Of a stretch of 64,000 bases of DNA, positions 42,005-51,700 are shown piece after piece; position 1 is the stretch's first letter, and every line of letters begins with the position of its first letter. A program made the translations under genes and the position numbers. Where the stretch lies: assembly GCA_943846675.1 (NCBI GenBank), contig OX044357.1, positions 2,480,001 through 2,544,000 of the forward strand. Direction: 5' to 3'. The DNA is from UBA987 sp002292105 (GTDB taxonomy: Bacteria > Bacteroidota > Bacteroidia > NS11-12g > UBA9320). The notes under the pieces are model-generated. The model worked only from the letters and a program-made list of their open reading frames with translations. It ran no database searches and was not told the DNA's origin.

Positions 42005-42073
42005 TAAGGTTGATTTAAAAGGTTATAAATATATTAAATAACCCTCTCTTAAATCATAACCCCTATAAGTTCA

Positions 42074-42781
42074 CTTTTTGCTGACGTCGAACACACCAGC
42101 GCGCTATCCGTTGCATTCAGTAAATGAAAATCCGTTCCCATATTGTGTAAGCAAAGACTAATACCATAACTATTACCTACACTTTGAAAATAAGGCAACG
42201 CCAAGTTGTTATAATAAATCCCAGAATCATGATCGCCTTTCTGACTAATAAATATTCCAATGTTAGCATAGGAACGCCCAATGTTTAGGGAGTCCCTAAT
42301 TTTAGTCCTAATGTTCAATGATTTACGTGCATAGGCTAACGCATCATCTGGTCGTTGCTGGTCTTCGAATATTAGAGCAATGTTGCTATAGGCATTGGCC
42401 AAACCTTTTTCATCACCAATCGACTCATATATTTTGGCTGCTTCAAAGAAGTTTTCTGAGGCATCTGTCAACTGATTTAAATTCCAATGGAGCAACCCAA
42501 TATTGTTGTAAGTCGCCGCCATTGTCTTTTTATTCTTTTGTCGTTTTGCATAATCTACAGCCTTATGGTAGGCCCAACAAACCATCATGCTCTGTGGCGA
42601 TGGATAGGGCCATGGCTTGGTCGATGAGGAGTTTTGCCGAATCCGCGTCCCCATAAACCACATTAAGCGATTGCGCACCCAACTGCGTGATAAGCAGTGA
42701 ATCTTTGACTTGTGATTTTGCCTGTACACTCAATAGTATAAAACTAATGAGTACAAAGGCTTTGGTTTGGACTGTTCTCAT
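42074..42781 (-). pseudogene. TPR-repeat protein, frameshifted and truncated by the IS element
   Basis: It starts MRTVQTKAFVLISFILLSVQ (signal peptide) and runs into five or so TPR units (TYNNIGLLHWNLNQLTDASE, NAYSNIALIFEDQQRPDDAL, RSYANIGIFISQKGDHDSG). The frame changes at a GGG run (42573-42575): removing one G restores LLAYHKAVDY, a normal TPR. The 3' end is lost at the IS edge at 42073. Such N-termini usually precede a histidine kinase or LuxR domain in Bacteroidota; that part is absent. Confidence 0.75.
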
Positions 42782-42813
42782 ACGACAAGAACTTCAAATT
42801 AAAGGCCTATGTC

Positions 42814-44205
42814 GTGTCAAACCAATTTTTTAAGTCTAAAAGAAATACGTACTTCGCCACGGTGTCGTTAACTTCATTTCTAAAAAGTGACTTCTTAAAA
42901 AACGCTGGGATGCTATTTGGCAGCTCAAGCATAACCCAACTCATTTCATTGGTTGTGGTTGTTCCTGCCTTAACAAGACTTTTCCCAGACCCTGGGGTCC
43001 ATGGCGACATGACACTATTCATGTCTTTAATGGCTGTTGGCGCAGCCTTTTTTACCCTAAAATACGATCAATCTATAATGGTTGAAGACGACCGAAACAA
43101 AGCCAAGTCTTTGGTCAAACTTTCGGTAATCATCAACGTCTCTTTTCTGATTATTTCGTACATCATATTACTTCTACTACAAAACCCATTTTCGACTTAT
43201 CTGGGTTTCACAAAGCCGCCAAGCTGGTTATATCTAGTACCCATCACCATTTTTCTTACCGCAATGGTGGATATATTAAATGTGTGGTGGAATCGAGAAA
43301 AAAAATACAAAAAGCTAAGCGGCAATCGTATTGCGACCTTTGTTGGTAGTTCAGGCTACAAACTGCTTCATGGTGCCTTAAAATTTAATGGCCCAAACGG
43401 CCTAATTGTAGGCCATAGCCTTGGACAATTACTCAGTGTGGTCTTGTTCTTACCTAAACGTATAAAAGAAAACGCCTCCATTGAAGTAGACCAAATCAAA
43501 GCATTATGGCACAAGTATAAATCTTTCAGAAACTGGGCAATGCCTGGGAGTTTGATCAACGTAATAGGTGCTCAAATCCCTGTATTTCTCATCCTGTTCT
43601 TTTTCGACCGAGAATCAAACGGTCATTATGGAAATGCTATGAAGCTTACCTATTTGCCTCTGACAGCAGTAAGTTATGCCATTAGCCAGGTTTTATTTGA
43701 ACGTTTAGCTAGAATTAAGGACAATACATCAGAAGCCATTAAGCTGGGTTATAACATCCTCTACTTTTTATTCTTTCTGGCATTAATCCCTGTTGTGGTA
43801 ATGGTTGTTTGGGGCGACGTAATCACTCCGTTCATTTTAGGCGAAGGCTGGGAAGTTTCTGGTGTTATGACTCAAATCATGGTCCTGTTCTGTTTTGCCA
43901 TGTACATATCAAGTCCTTTTGCGGTTGCCTTTGAAGTGTACAATCGACTCAAATTGCAATTTGTATTTACAAGTCTGTTTGCGTTACTGACTGGCACGGC
44001 ACTGTTAATCACCTTTCATTACACGAATGACATCTATATGGGCTTGATGGTTTTTGCCGTAGTTGGCATACTGGTTCGACTCGGCATGCTGACCGCCTGC
44101 TTTAGACTTATTGGCCATAATCCAATTTTCAAACTTTTAGCGGGGATATTTATTATTGCTATAAGTTTGGTCGTTGGCTTTACTTTGCGTTACTGGATAT
44201 TTTGA
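42814..44205 (+). CDS. Oligosaccharide flippase (Wzx/MATE-like)
   Basis: 463 residues, GTG start. About twelve membrane helices, an N-terminal NAGMLFGSSSITQLISLVVV segment and Asn/Gly-rich loops typical of polysaccharide-transport flippases (MOP superfamily). It should flip lipid-linked sugars across the inner membrane. Its TGA overlaps the TTG start of a sugar-type acyltransferase, consistent with a surface polysaccharide function. Divergent from the broken TPR gene. Confidence 0.85.
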   Translation: MSNQFFKSKRNTYFATVSLTSFLKSDFLKNAGMLFGSSSITQLISLVVVVPALTRLFPDPGVHGDMTLFMSLMAVGAAFFTLKYDQSIMVEDDRNKAKSLVKLSVIINVSFLIISYIILLLLQNPFSTYLGFTKPPSWLYLVPITIFLTAMVDILNVWWNREKKYKKLSGNRIATFVGSSGYKLLHGALKFNGPNGLIVGHSLGQLLSVVLFLPKRIKENASIEVDQIKALWHKYKSFRNWAMPGSLINVIGAQIPVFLILFFFDRESNGHYGNAMKLTYLPLTAVSYAISQVLFERLARIKDNTSEAIKLGYNILYFLFFLALIPVVVMVVWGDVITPFILGEGWEVSGVMTQIMVLFCFAMYISSPFAVAFEVYNRLKLQFVFTSLFALLTGTALLITFHYTNDIYMGLMVFAVVGILVRLGMLTACFRLIGHNPIFKLLAGIFIIAISLVVGFTLRYWIF

Positions 44206-44765
44206 AAAAGGTGCTTAAATATATCTTCATCAAGTTAGACCGTATTGTGTTTAAATCAATTATGGGGCTTGCATACCCAAGTTTTCAAAACTTGTATGAG
44301 AACGATGTGTACTACTTTCAATTATTCAAACGATACTTCTTCTTTCAAAAAATATTAAGGATTAATGGGTCGGTACCTTGGCCTGTCGATTTTAGATCAC
44401 AAATAATCAATTGGAATCGAATAGAAAAGGACAAATCGTCTTATCCTGGCGGTAGCATCGGATGCTACATCAATGCTTCGGGAGGTTTAAAAATTGGGAG
44501 TAATGTGATTATTGGGCCCAACACCATAATTGCAACAACAAATCATGCCCAAAATGACCATACAAAAATTGGTGAATCAAAGGGTGTAACCATCGGAAAC
44601 GATGTTTGGATAGGGGCAAATTGCAGCATTGTTCCAGGCGCCCGAATTGGCAACAACGTGACGATTGGCGCGGGTTGCAACATCAGCACTGAGGTGCCTA
44701 GTAATGTTGTAGTAAAGCGTACAAGTTCAGCACAAGAATCCTATCCTAAAAAAGGCTTTGCGTAG
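44202..44765 (+). CDS. Left-handed beta-helix acyltransferase (hexapeptide repeats)
   Basis: 187 residues, TTG start overlapping the flippase stop. The C-terminal half holds hexapeptide repeats (INASGGLKIGSNVIIGPN, GVTIGNDVWIGANCSIVPG, ARIGNNVTIGAGCNIS) with His in TTNHAQND as catalytic residue of the maltose O-acetyltransferase/serine acetyltransferase group. It probably acetylates a sugar of the lipid-linked glycan moved by the flippase; the sugar is unknown. Confidence 0.85.
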   Translation: MKKVLKYIFIKLDRIVFKSIMGLAYPSFQNLYENDVYYFQLFKRYFFFQKILRINGSVPWPVDFRSQIINWNRIEKDKSSYPGGSIGCYINASGGLKIGSNVIIGPNTIIATTNHAQNDHTKIGESKGVTIGNDVWIGANCSIVPGARIGNNVTIGAGCNISTEVPSNVVVKRTSSAQESYPKKGFA

Positions 44766-44812
44766 ACTTAAAAAACTATTCAAAAAACTTTTCCATTTTT
44801 AATTATTAATAA

Positions 44813-44820
44813 TACCTTTG
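44813..44820 (+). promoter_or_regulatory. -7 promoter element of rpsT
   Basis: TACCTTTG, exact TANNTTTG match, 20 bp before the ATG. AT-rich sequence upstream lacks a TTG at -33. Confidence 0.55.
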
Positions 44821-44839
44821 CAATCCTTAAAAAATTACA

Positions 44840-45091
44840 ATGGCGAATCACAAAAGCGCACTAAAGAGAATTAGAAGCAACGAGGCGAAAAACGAACGTA
44901 ACAAGTACCAGCATAAAACTACGCGTACTTGGATCAAAAGACTTCGCGCGGCTACTGAAAAAAAGGAAGCTGAAGGATTATTGAAAGAGACTTTTTCAAT
45001 GATGGACAAATTGGCTAAAAAGAATATCATTCACAAAAACAAAGTGGCTAACTTAAAAAGTAGCTTAACTAAGCACGTTAACGGTTTATAG
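44840..45091 (+). CDS. rpsT: 30S ribosomal protein S20
   Basis: 83 residues, Lys/Arg-rich helical protein: MANHKSALKRIRSNEAKNER at the N-terminus and LLKETFSMMDKLAKKNIIHK before KVANLKSSLTKHVNGL, a clear S20 signature. It binds 16S rRNA in the small subunit. Monocistronic between its own promoter and a strong terminator. Confidence 0.98.
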   Translation: MANHKSALKRIRSNEAKNERNKYQHKTTRTWIKRLRAATEKKEAEGLLKETFSMMDKLAKKNIIHKNKVANLKSSLTKHVNGL

Positions 45092-45115
45092 GCCATTAAC
45101 TAAAGATACATTTAA

Positions 45116-45149
45116 AAAAGGCTCTTGGCATTACGTCAAGAGCCTTTTT
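45116..45149 (+). terminator. Rho-independent terminator after rpsT
   Basis: Perfect 12-bp arms AAAAGGCTCTTG / CAAGAGCCTTTT with a 9-nt loop, followed by T. It ends 10 bp before the radC ATG. Confidence 0.95.
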
Positions 45150-45159
45150 GTTTTGTGCT

Positions 45160-45849
45160 ATGTCAAACTACATAGCCATTAAAAACCGAGCTGTGGATGA
45201 ACGTCCACGAGAAAAACTTCTTAACCAAGGCAAATCAAGCCTAAGCACCGCAGAACTTATTGGAATATTACTTTCTACCGGAACCAAAAACAAATCAGCC
45301 GTCGACTTAGCGCGTGAATTACTGTACATGGCTAAAAATGACCTTAACCAATTGGTAAAGCTACCATTGAACGAGATATGCTCCATAGACGGTATAGGAC
45401 CAGCAAAAGCCATAATGATTATCAGTGCACTTGAACTCGGTACAAGAAGAACAGCCCAAGCTGTGGTCATTGCCCAAAAAATAACCTCAAGCCAAGACGT
45501 TTACGATTTCCTATCCCACAAAATTGCAGACTTGAGTCACGAGGAATTTCATGTTGTATTACTCAACAGAGCCAACCACATTATTCGGTCCTTATGCATA
45601 AGCAAAGGAGGCATGTCTCAAACAATCGTTGACCCCAAATTGGTGTTTAACGCAGCGCTCCAACATAAGGCCTCGGCCATTATTCTTGCGCACAATCACC
45701 CCAGTGGACAACTCAAGCCTAGTCAAGCTGACATAAGCCTTACCACCAAATTGACCTCTGCAGGTAAACTACTTGACATACAGGTGTTAGACCATATCAT
45801 CGTAACCCAAGTCAGTCATTTCAGCTTCGCTGATGAAGGTTTGATGTAG
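45160..45849 (+). CDS. radC: RadC family JAB/MPN domain protein (UPF0758)
   Basis: 229 residues from the ATG at 45160. N-terminal HhH-type region (ICSIDGIGPAKAIMIISALE) and a C-terminal metalloprotease-like JAMM domain with AHNHPSGQLKPSQAD (H-x-H-x7-S-x2-D). Despite the name, a DNA-repair role is not established for the family; a DNA-linked peptidase or isopeptidase role is guessed. Starts right after the rpsT terminator. Confidence 0.93.
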   Translation: MSNYIAIKNRAVDERPREKLLNQGKSSLSTAELIGILLSTGTKNKSAVDLARELLYMAKNDLNQLVKLPLNEICSIDGIGPAKAIMIISALELGTRRTAQAVVIAQKITSSQDVYDFLSHKIADLSHEEFHVVLLNRANHIIRSLCISKGGMSQTIVDPKLVFNAALQHKASAIILAHNHPSGQLKPSQADISLTTKLTSAGKLLDIQVLDHIIVTQVSHFSFADEGLM

Positions 45850-45930
45850 CCATTTGATTGATTTATTCCGCGATGGTTAAACCAACTTTTCCGTTAGTCA
45901 ATTGAGCTACTTCTGTAAACAATTAGCCAT

Positions 45931-45938
45931 TACATTTG
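45931..45938 (+). promoter_or_regulatory. Candidate -7 promoter element of the DUF4340 gene
   Basis: TACATTTG, exact TANNTTTG match, 19 bp before the ATG at 45957. A TTG at 45902-45904 is further away than the usual -33 spacing. Confidence 0.5.
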
Positions 45939-45956
45939 TCTCACTTAAATAGATTT

Positions 45957-46988
45957 ATGCAATCGAAACGTTACGTCCTCATTTTTATAGCTCTATTGGC
46001 CATATTGGGTGGTCTATATTTTCTAAAAAAGCAACCAAAAACAGGCAATACGCCAGGAGATTACCAAGATTTTGCTGTTGATCAAACGAATGAAGTCACC
46101 ATGATTTTCATGACGAATCAATCTGGCGACAAACAAATCTTTTTAAGAAAACAAGCAGATGATTCATGGACAATCAATGACAAACATCCTGCATGGCAAA
46201 AAAAGGTAAACTTTCTGCTAAACGAGACTATGGCCAAAGTCGAAGTTCAAGGCCCGGCACCCAAAGCGGCTGTACCCAACATACTAAAGTATATGAGCAT
46301 TAATGGGATTAAGGTTGAAGTATATCGGAACAACCAACCTGAACCGAGCAAAGTATATATCGTTGGCAATACCACCCCAACCCAATTGGGCACTTACTTC
46401 AAGTTTCCAGGCGAAAGCAAGCCAATGATAATGCAAATACCAGGATTTAACGGCTTTGTAAACTCTCGGTATGAGCTGGAGGAAGATGAGTGGGTGAGTC
46501 CAACTGTATTCGGTAGCCCAAAATCCGAGATTGAACAGATTGAAGTTACCTACCCAGAGTCTTCAAAAAGTTTCCAGATTGAATCCAAACCGAACGATAA
46601 ATTTGCCATGACCTCTGAAGTGATCTCAGAAGAAAACAAGAACACGGGTGCCATTAAATCGTACATGACCTTATTTGAAAAGCTGAACTACGAAACCTTC
46701 GTTTTTACAACAAGTGATTCGCTCATAGATTCCCTTAGAACGGCCACCCCTTTCTGCACCATCCGTGTCAAAAGCAGCAATCGAGGAATGGACGAACTAC
46801 AGTTTTACTACAAAGAATCAAACGAAAAAATGCATGGTTTGTACGACAAAGACGGAAACGCTTTGGCTCAAGATCCCTCTCGATATTACGCGTTGTACAA
46901 CAAAATTGATCGCGTGTTAATTGTACAAGATTACACGTTTAACAAGGTTTTAAAAACAGCAGAAGACTTCATTAATAGAACCAATTAA
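45957..46988 (+). CDS. DUF4340 domain-containing membrane-anchored protein
   Basis: 343 residues from ATG at 45957; a TTG seven codons upstream overlaps the -7 element and is unlikely. One N-terminal membrane helix (YVLIFIALLAILGGLYFL), then a long periplasmic domain with WTINDKHPAWQKKVNFLLNE and YYALYNKIDRVLIVQDYTF, matching DUF4340. In other Bacteroidota such proteins sit beside gliding-type ABC transporter genes; here a sodium symporter follows after 1 bp. Confidence 0.82.
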   Translation: MQSKRYVLIFIALLAILGGLYFLKKQPKTGNTPGDYQDFAVDQTNEVTMIFMTNQSGDKQIFLRKQADDSWTINDKHPAWQKKVNFLLNETMAKVEVQGPAPKAAVPNILKYMSINGIKVEVYRNNQPEPSKVYIVGNTTPTQLGTYFKFPGESKPMIMQIPGFNGFVNSRYELEEDEWVSPTVFGSPKSEIEQIEVTYPESSKSFQIESKPNDKFAMTSEVISEENKNTGAIKSYMTLFEKLNYETFVFTTSDSLIDSLRTATPFCTIRVKSSNRGMDELQFYYKESNEKMHGLYDKDGNALAQDPSRYYALYNKIDRVLIVQDYTFNKVLKTAEDFINRTN

Positions 46989-46989
46989 A

Positions 46990-48696
46990 ATGCATTGGAT
47001 AGACTGGTCCGTTCTTTTTGGCACATTGGTTTTCATCACCGTTTACGGTATCTACAAAACACGTGGAATCAAAAACGAAGCAGGTTATTTAGCTTCTGAC
47101 AAAAACACACCTTGGTGGGCGATTGGTCTGTCTATTATGGCAACACAAGCCAGTGCCATAACCTTTCTGTCCACACCGGGATTAGGCTATCAAACCGGCT
47201 TAGAGTTTGTCCAGTTTTACTTCGGACTACCTATTGCCATGGTCATCATTGCATTTGCATTTGTACCCTTATACCACAAGCTAAAGATCTATACGGCGTA
47301 TGAGTATTTGGAACAACGGTTTGATGGCAAAACGCGATTACTAACGGCCTCTTTGTTCTTGGTGCAACGCGGGTTGGCCGCAGGCATCACAATCTACGCA
47401 CCTTCGATCATTCTCAGTCAGATACTTGGGTTACCGCTTCACATCAATATTCTCGTCATCGGTATTCTGGTCATTTTATATACGGTTTCTGGGGGCACAA
47501 ACGCCGTAACACAAACCCACAAGCAGCAAATGGCCGTCATTTTCGCTGGGTTGATAATTGCGTTTGTCTTCCTTTATCGAGGACTCTCTGAGCACCTCAC
47601 AGGCGGAGAAATCATGGAAGTTGCATCAGTTGGCGGCAGATTAAATGCAATCGATTGGAAATTTGACATGCACGAAAAGTATAACATTTGGTCAGGATTA
47701 ATTGCTGGCACATTTCTCATGTTATCGTATTTCGGCACTGACCAGAGCCAAGTACAGCGGTACATTTCAGGTAAATCAATAAAAGAGATTCGAACTGGCT
47801 TATACTTTAATGCCATTCTCAAAATACCCATGCAGTTTTTCATCTTGTTGCTCGGTGTATTTGTTTTTGTTTTTTACCAAGTGAATAAGCCGCCCGTTCA
47901 TTTTGACGAGCTTGCCATCACTCACGTACAATCGTCTGACTACAGTACACAGTTTGAAGAACTCACAATGCGTAAAAACGCGTTGTTTGAAACACAGAAA
48001 GAGCTAATGGAAAGTGATTTTGACTCGTACACCGCTCAAAAGGACTTCTTTGATGAGGAAAAAAACACCATTAATTCAGAGATAAATGCAGTTATTAAAC
48101 AATCCGGTTACAATGCTCCGGTAGAGAAGGAAAGTGACTTTGTGTTTATCACCTTTGTATTGGATTATTTACCAATTGGCTTAATTGGCTTGCTCATGGC
48201 AGTCATATTTTCTGCAGCTATGTCGTCAACAGCAGCTGAACTCAACGCCTTGGCTACCACTACAGTTGTTGACTATTACAAAAATTTAACTCCTGAGACG
48301 AAACAGAAAAACATTGTTCGTGTAAGTAAATGGATGACGGCGGGTTGGGGTCTTTTTGCCATAGCATTTGCGTTGATGGCTCAATTCCTGGATAGCTTAG
48401 TGGAAGCCGTAAACATTTTAGGATCGTTGTTTTATGGCACCGTTCTGGGCGTATTCTTAGTCGGTTTTTATGCCAAAAAAATTCGCGGAAATGCCGTTTT
48501 TATCGCTGCTATAATCTCAGAAGCAGTGGTGCTGATTTTATATTTCTTCGACAAGAACATTAGTGAATTTATCGGGTTCAACATTTCTGTTGGATATCTA
48601 TGGTACAATTTAATCGCCGCCGTTTTGGTCTTCGTCTTATCATATACTGTTCAAAAAATAAGTCGAAACAAAGGTAAAAGCCCTGTCATAGCTTGA
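46990..48696 (+). CDS. Sodium:solute symporter family protein (SSS)
   Basis: 568 residues, about 13 membrane helices. SSS signature elements: GYLASDKNTPWWAIGLSIMATQASAITF near the N-terminus (in part), SGGTNAVTQTHKQQ at about residue 165, and SYFGTDQSQVQRYISGKS. A long hydrophilic loop (about residues 300-380, KNALFETQKELMESDFD) divides the helices. It should import a sugar, amino acid or nucleoside with sodium. Substrate not determinable. Co-transcribed with the DUF4340 gene. Confidence 0.9.
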   Translation: MHWIDWSVLFGTLVFITVYGIYKTRGIKNEAGYLASDKNTPWWAIGLSIMATQASAITFLSTPGLGYQTGLEFVQFYFGLPIAMVIIAFAFVPLYHKLKIYTAYEYLEQRFDGKTRLLTASLFLVQRGLAAGITIYAPSIILSQILGLPLHINILVIGILVILYTVSGGTNAVTQTHKQQMAVIFAGLIIAFVFLYRGLSEHLTGGEIMEVASVGGRLNAIDWKFDMHEKYNIWSGLIAGTFLMLSYFGTDQSQVQRYISGKSIKEIRTGLYFNAILKIPMQFFILLLGVFVFVFYQVNKPPVHFDELAITHVQSSDYSTQFEELTMRKNALFETQKELMESDFDSYTAQKDFFDEEKNTINSEINAVIKQSGYNAPVEKESDFVFITFVLDYLPIGLIGLLMAVIFSAAMSSTAAELNALATTTVVDYYKNLTPETKQKNIVRVSKWMTAGWGLFAIAFALMAQFLDSLVEAVNILGSLFYGTVLGVFLVGFYAKKIRGNAVFIAAIISEAVVLILYFFDKNISEFIGFNISVGYLWYNLIAAVLVFVLSYTVQKISRNKGKSPVIA

Positions 48697-48726
48697 CTCT
48701 AGCTAGGATTTGCGAACGTCATTTCT

Positions 48727-48734
48727 TATCTTCG
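48727..48734 (+). promoter_or_regulatory. Candidate -7 promoter element of the 1805-residue secreted protein
   Basis: TATCTTCG, one base off TANNTTTG, 26 bp before the ATG. Confidence 0.35.
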
Positions 48735-48759
48735 TTAACCCTAATCTACTGTAATACGA

Positions 48760-51700
48760 ATGAAACGATTCCTCGGCTTTCTTATTTTTTCCATTTTATC
48801 CATTTCGTTCTCGTTTTCTCAAACTACACAAGACACCATGGACAATCCGTATTGGATTGATATGATGGCAAACCCAAATGTTAACTTTTTTCAAACGCAA
48901 CGTGCATTCAATTTATACTGGACAGGAAGGGCGATTGAAAAGGGAAGCGGATACAAACCATTTAAACGCTGGGAGTACAATATGTCGCAGATCATTGACG
49001 CGAACGGAAACATTCCCGCACCAGGAAGCTTAGAAACAGTCGTAGAAAATTACCTTAAGACACGAGCGCCAGGCTGGGGACCAGGTGGTGGAATAGGAAT
49101 TGGAGGAACCATAGGAAACGGATCAGCTACGTGCCAAATAACTGGGGACTGGAAAGAAATAGGCCCCGATTATTTGCCTGGAAATAGAACAGGTCAACCA
49201 AACGGAATTGGCAGAATAAACGCAGTGGCTTTTCACCCATCAGATTCTAACATTATATATGCTGGAGCACCTGCTGGTGGTGTTTGGATCACAAAAGATG
49301 GTGGACAAACCTGGACAACAAACACTGATTCTCTTGCAACATTAGGCGTTTCATCTATTGCAATTGACCCACAATATCCAGACACCATTTATTTAGGAAC
49401 CGGTGATCGGGACGCGAACGATTCATACGGAAGAGGCATATTCAAATCAACCGACGGAGGTCAAACATGGATTCAATTCAATTCTGGAATGGGCAATGTT
49501 ACTGTGGGCAAACTCCTCATCGACCCAAACAATACACAAATATTAATTGCTGCCACGTCTAGTGGGATATATAGAACTACTGACGGCGGGTCTAGCTGGA
49601 CACGAAGAATAACAGGCAACTACAAAGACCTTGTATTTGATGCAGTGAACACAAACATCGTTTTTGCAGCACGAACCTCAGCGCGATTGTACAAGAGCAC
49701 AGACAATGGTGTAAACTTTAGCCAAGTCACTAATGGCTTACCAACAGGAAAAAGTCGTTTGGCCATAGCCGTAACTCCGGCAGACTCCAACTTTGTTTAT
49801 GTTGTGGTTACCAATCAACGTACTTTTCAGGGGCTTTATCTGTCTACCAATCGTGGCGGGTCATTTACGCAAATGAGCAATAGCCCAAACATCATGGATT
49901 ATTCTCACCTTGGAACCGGAACAAGTGGACAAGCGTGGTACGATCTTGATATCGCAGCAGACCCTTCCGACAAAACGATCGTAAACGTTTGTGGAGTCAA
50001 TATCTTTCAAAGCAAAGACAGTGGGACCACATGGAAAATAAACGCCCATTGGGTTGGCAGTGGAGGTGCACCCGCGGTGCATGCCGACAACCACGTGATG
50101 GAGTATCAACCAAACACCAATACCTTGTATTCTGGTAACGATGGCGGCGTATATTTTACAAAAGACTTGGGTAAGAACTGGACCGACATCAGTGAAGGCA
50201 TGGGTATATCTCAAATTTACCGATTAGGGCAAAGTCAAACACAAAAAAATTACGTTATAAACGGCTACCAAGACAACGGTACCGGTTGGTACGAAAACAG
50301 CAAATGGTATACGGTAGTTGGTGGCGATGGAATGGATTGTGTCATTGACCCAACCAACGAAAACTTTGCATACAGCGCGCTGTATTACGGCGATGTACGA
50401 CGCGTAAAAAATGGATACAGCCAAGGCACAATTGCAAAAAATGGGAAGAACGGGATTACGGAAGCAGGTGGCTGGGTAACGCCATACGTATTGCGCGAAG
50501 GTACACCGTCTACTATGTTTGTGGGATACAAAAACATTTGGCGCTCGACCAACATTCAAGCGGCAAGTGTAAACAGCGTAACTTGGACAAAAATATCCAA
50601 CAACGTAGCTGGATCGAATACAGCTAACATCACCTATTTGGAAAATGCTACGGCCAATTCCGACATCCTGTATGTATCGAGAAGTGGTAACAAATTTTTC
50701 AAATCTACGGACGTGAATGCAGCCACACCAAGCTGGACCGACCTGACATCGAGTTTGCTAAACAACTCAAGCGTTCTATGGATAGAATCACACCCTAAGT
50801 TTCAAAACAGGCTTTGGATTTGTCAATCCAACAAGGTCTATCAATCAGATAATGGCGGATCAAGTTGGAATAATATATCGACTGGACTTCCAAATATTCC
50901 AATTCTGTCGTTGGTATTCGATTCAAGCAGCAAATACCAAGGCATGTATGCCGGAACGTATATGGGCGTGTTTTATAAAGACACGACCATGTCGAGCTGG
51001 GTTTGGTATAACGACAATATGCCAATCAATACAAGAGTGCGCGATATTGAAATATATCACAGCCCGAATGGAAGAAGCCAAAGTCATGTAATTTGTGCGA
51101 CCTACGGACGTGGTAATTGGCGTTCGCCGCTGTACGACGAAGACCAAATAACACCTGTGGCTGGATTTATTGAAGAATCTGTAAAAACCTGTCAAGGTCA
51201 AGCTGTTGTATTCACAGACACATCTGAGAATTTGCCGACCAATTGGCTCTGGAGGTTTACCCCAAATACAGTAAGCTACGTCAACGGGACAGACAGTTGT
51301 AGTCAAAACCCGCAAGTGGTATTCAACGCAACGGGGACCTACTCCGTCAAAATGTACGCTGAGAATTGTATTGGTTATGACTCTATAGAAAAAACCGGAT
51401 TGGTGGAAGTGTTACAGTCTATAAAGGCTGCACCGTGCGAACCTGTTGTCAACAATCCAAACAGTAGTGCTGGTATTGGCATTTTTGGTTTAAAGCTTGA
51501 TCAGTACAGCTACACATCAAGTGGAACTCGAGACGACGGCACGTATATCGATATGGGTTGTACCGAAGTACTAGAACTAAAAACAGACACCTTCTACATC
51601 ACCGAAGTTACTACTGGCAAGAATTACAAAGAATACGTCAGAATTTACATCGACTTTAACAACGATGGTGATCTGCTGGATGCGGGTGAACTGGTATACG

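Larger units (their letters stand above)
40631..42073 (-). mobile_element. IS3-family insertion sequence (IS150-like), 1443 bp
   Basis: Bounded by imperfect inverted repeats starting TGAACTT on both outer edges, with a second matched block TAAGAGAG about 22 bp in. It holds orfA and orfB in the typical IS3 order and a slippery A8 run at their junction. No target-site duplication is visible: the 3-4 bp on the two sides differ. The left flank is the tail of a secreted-protein gene and the right flank a TPR gene, so the element has not simply interrupted one gene. Confidence 0.85.

Noticed and set aside
40621..42083. Target-site duplication of the IS3 element
   Set aside because: The 3-5 bases outside the two ends are not direct repeats (AAGT on the left, CTTT on the right); they are closer to inverted, so no duplication can be claimed.
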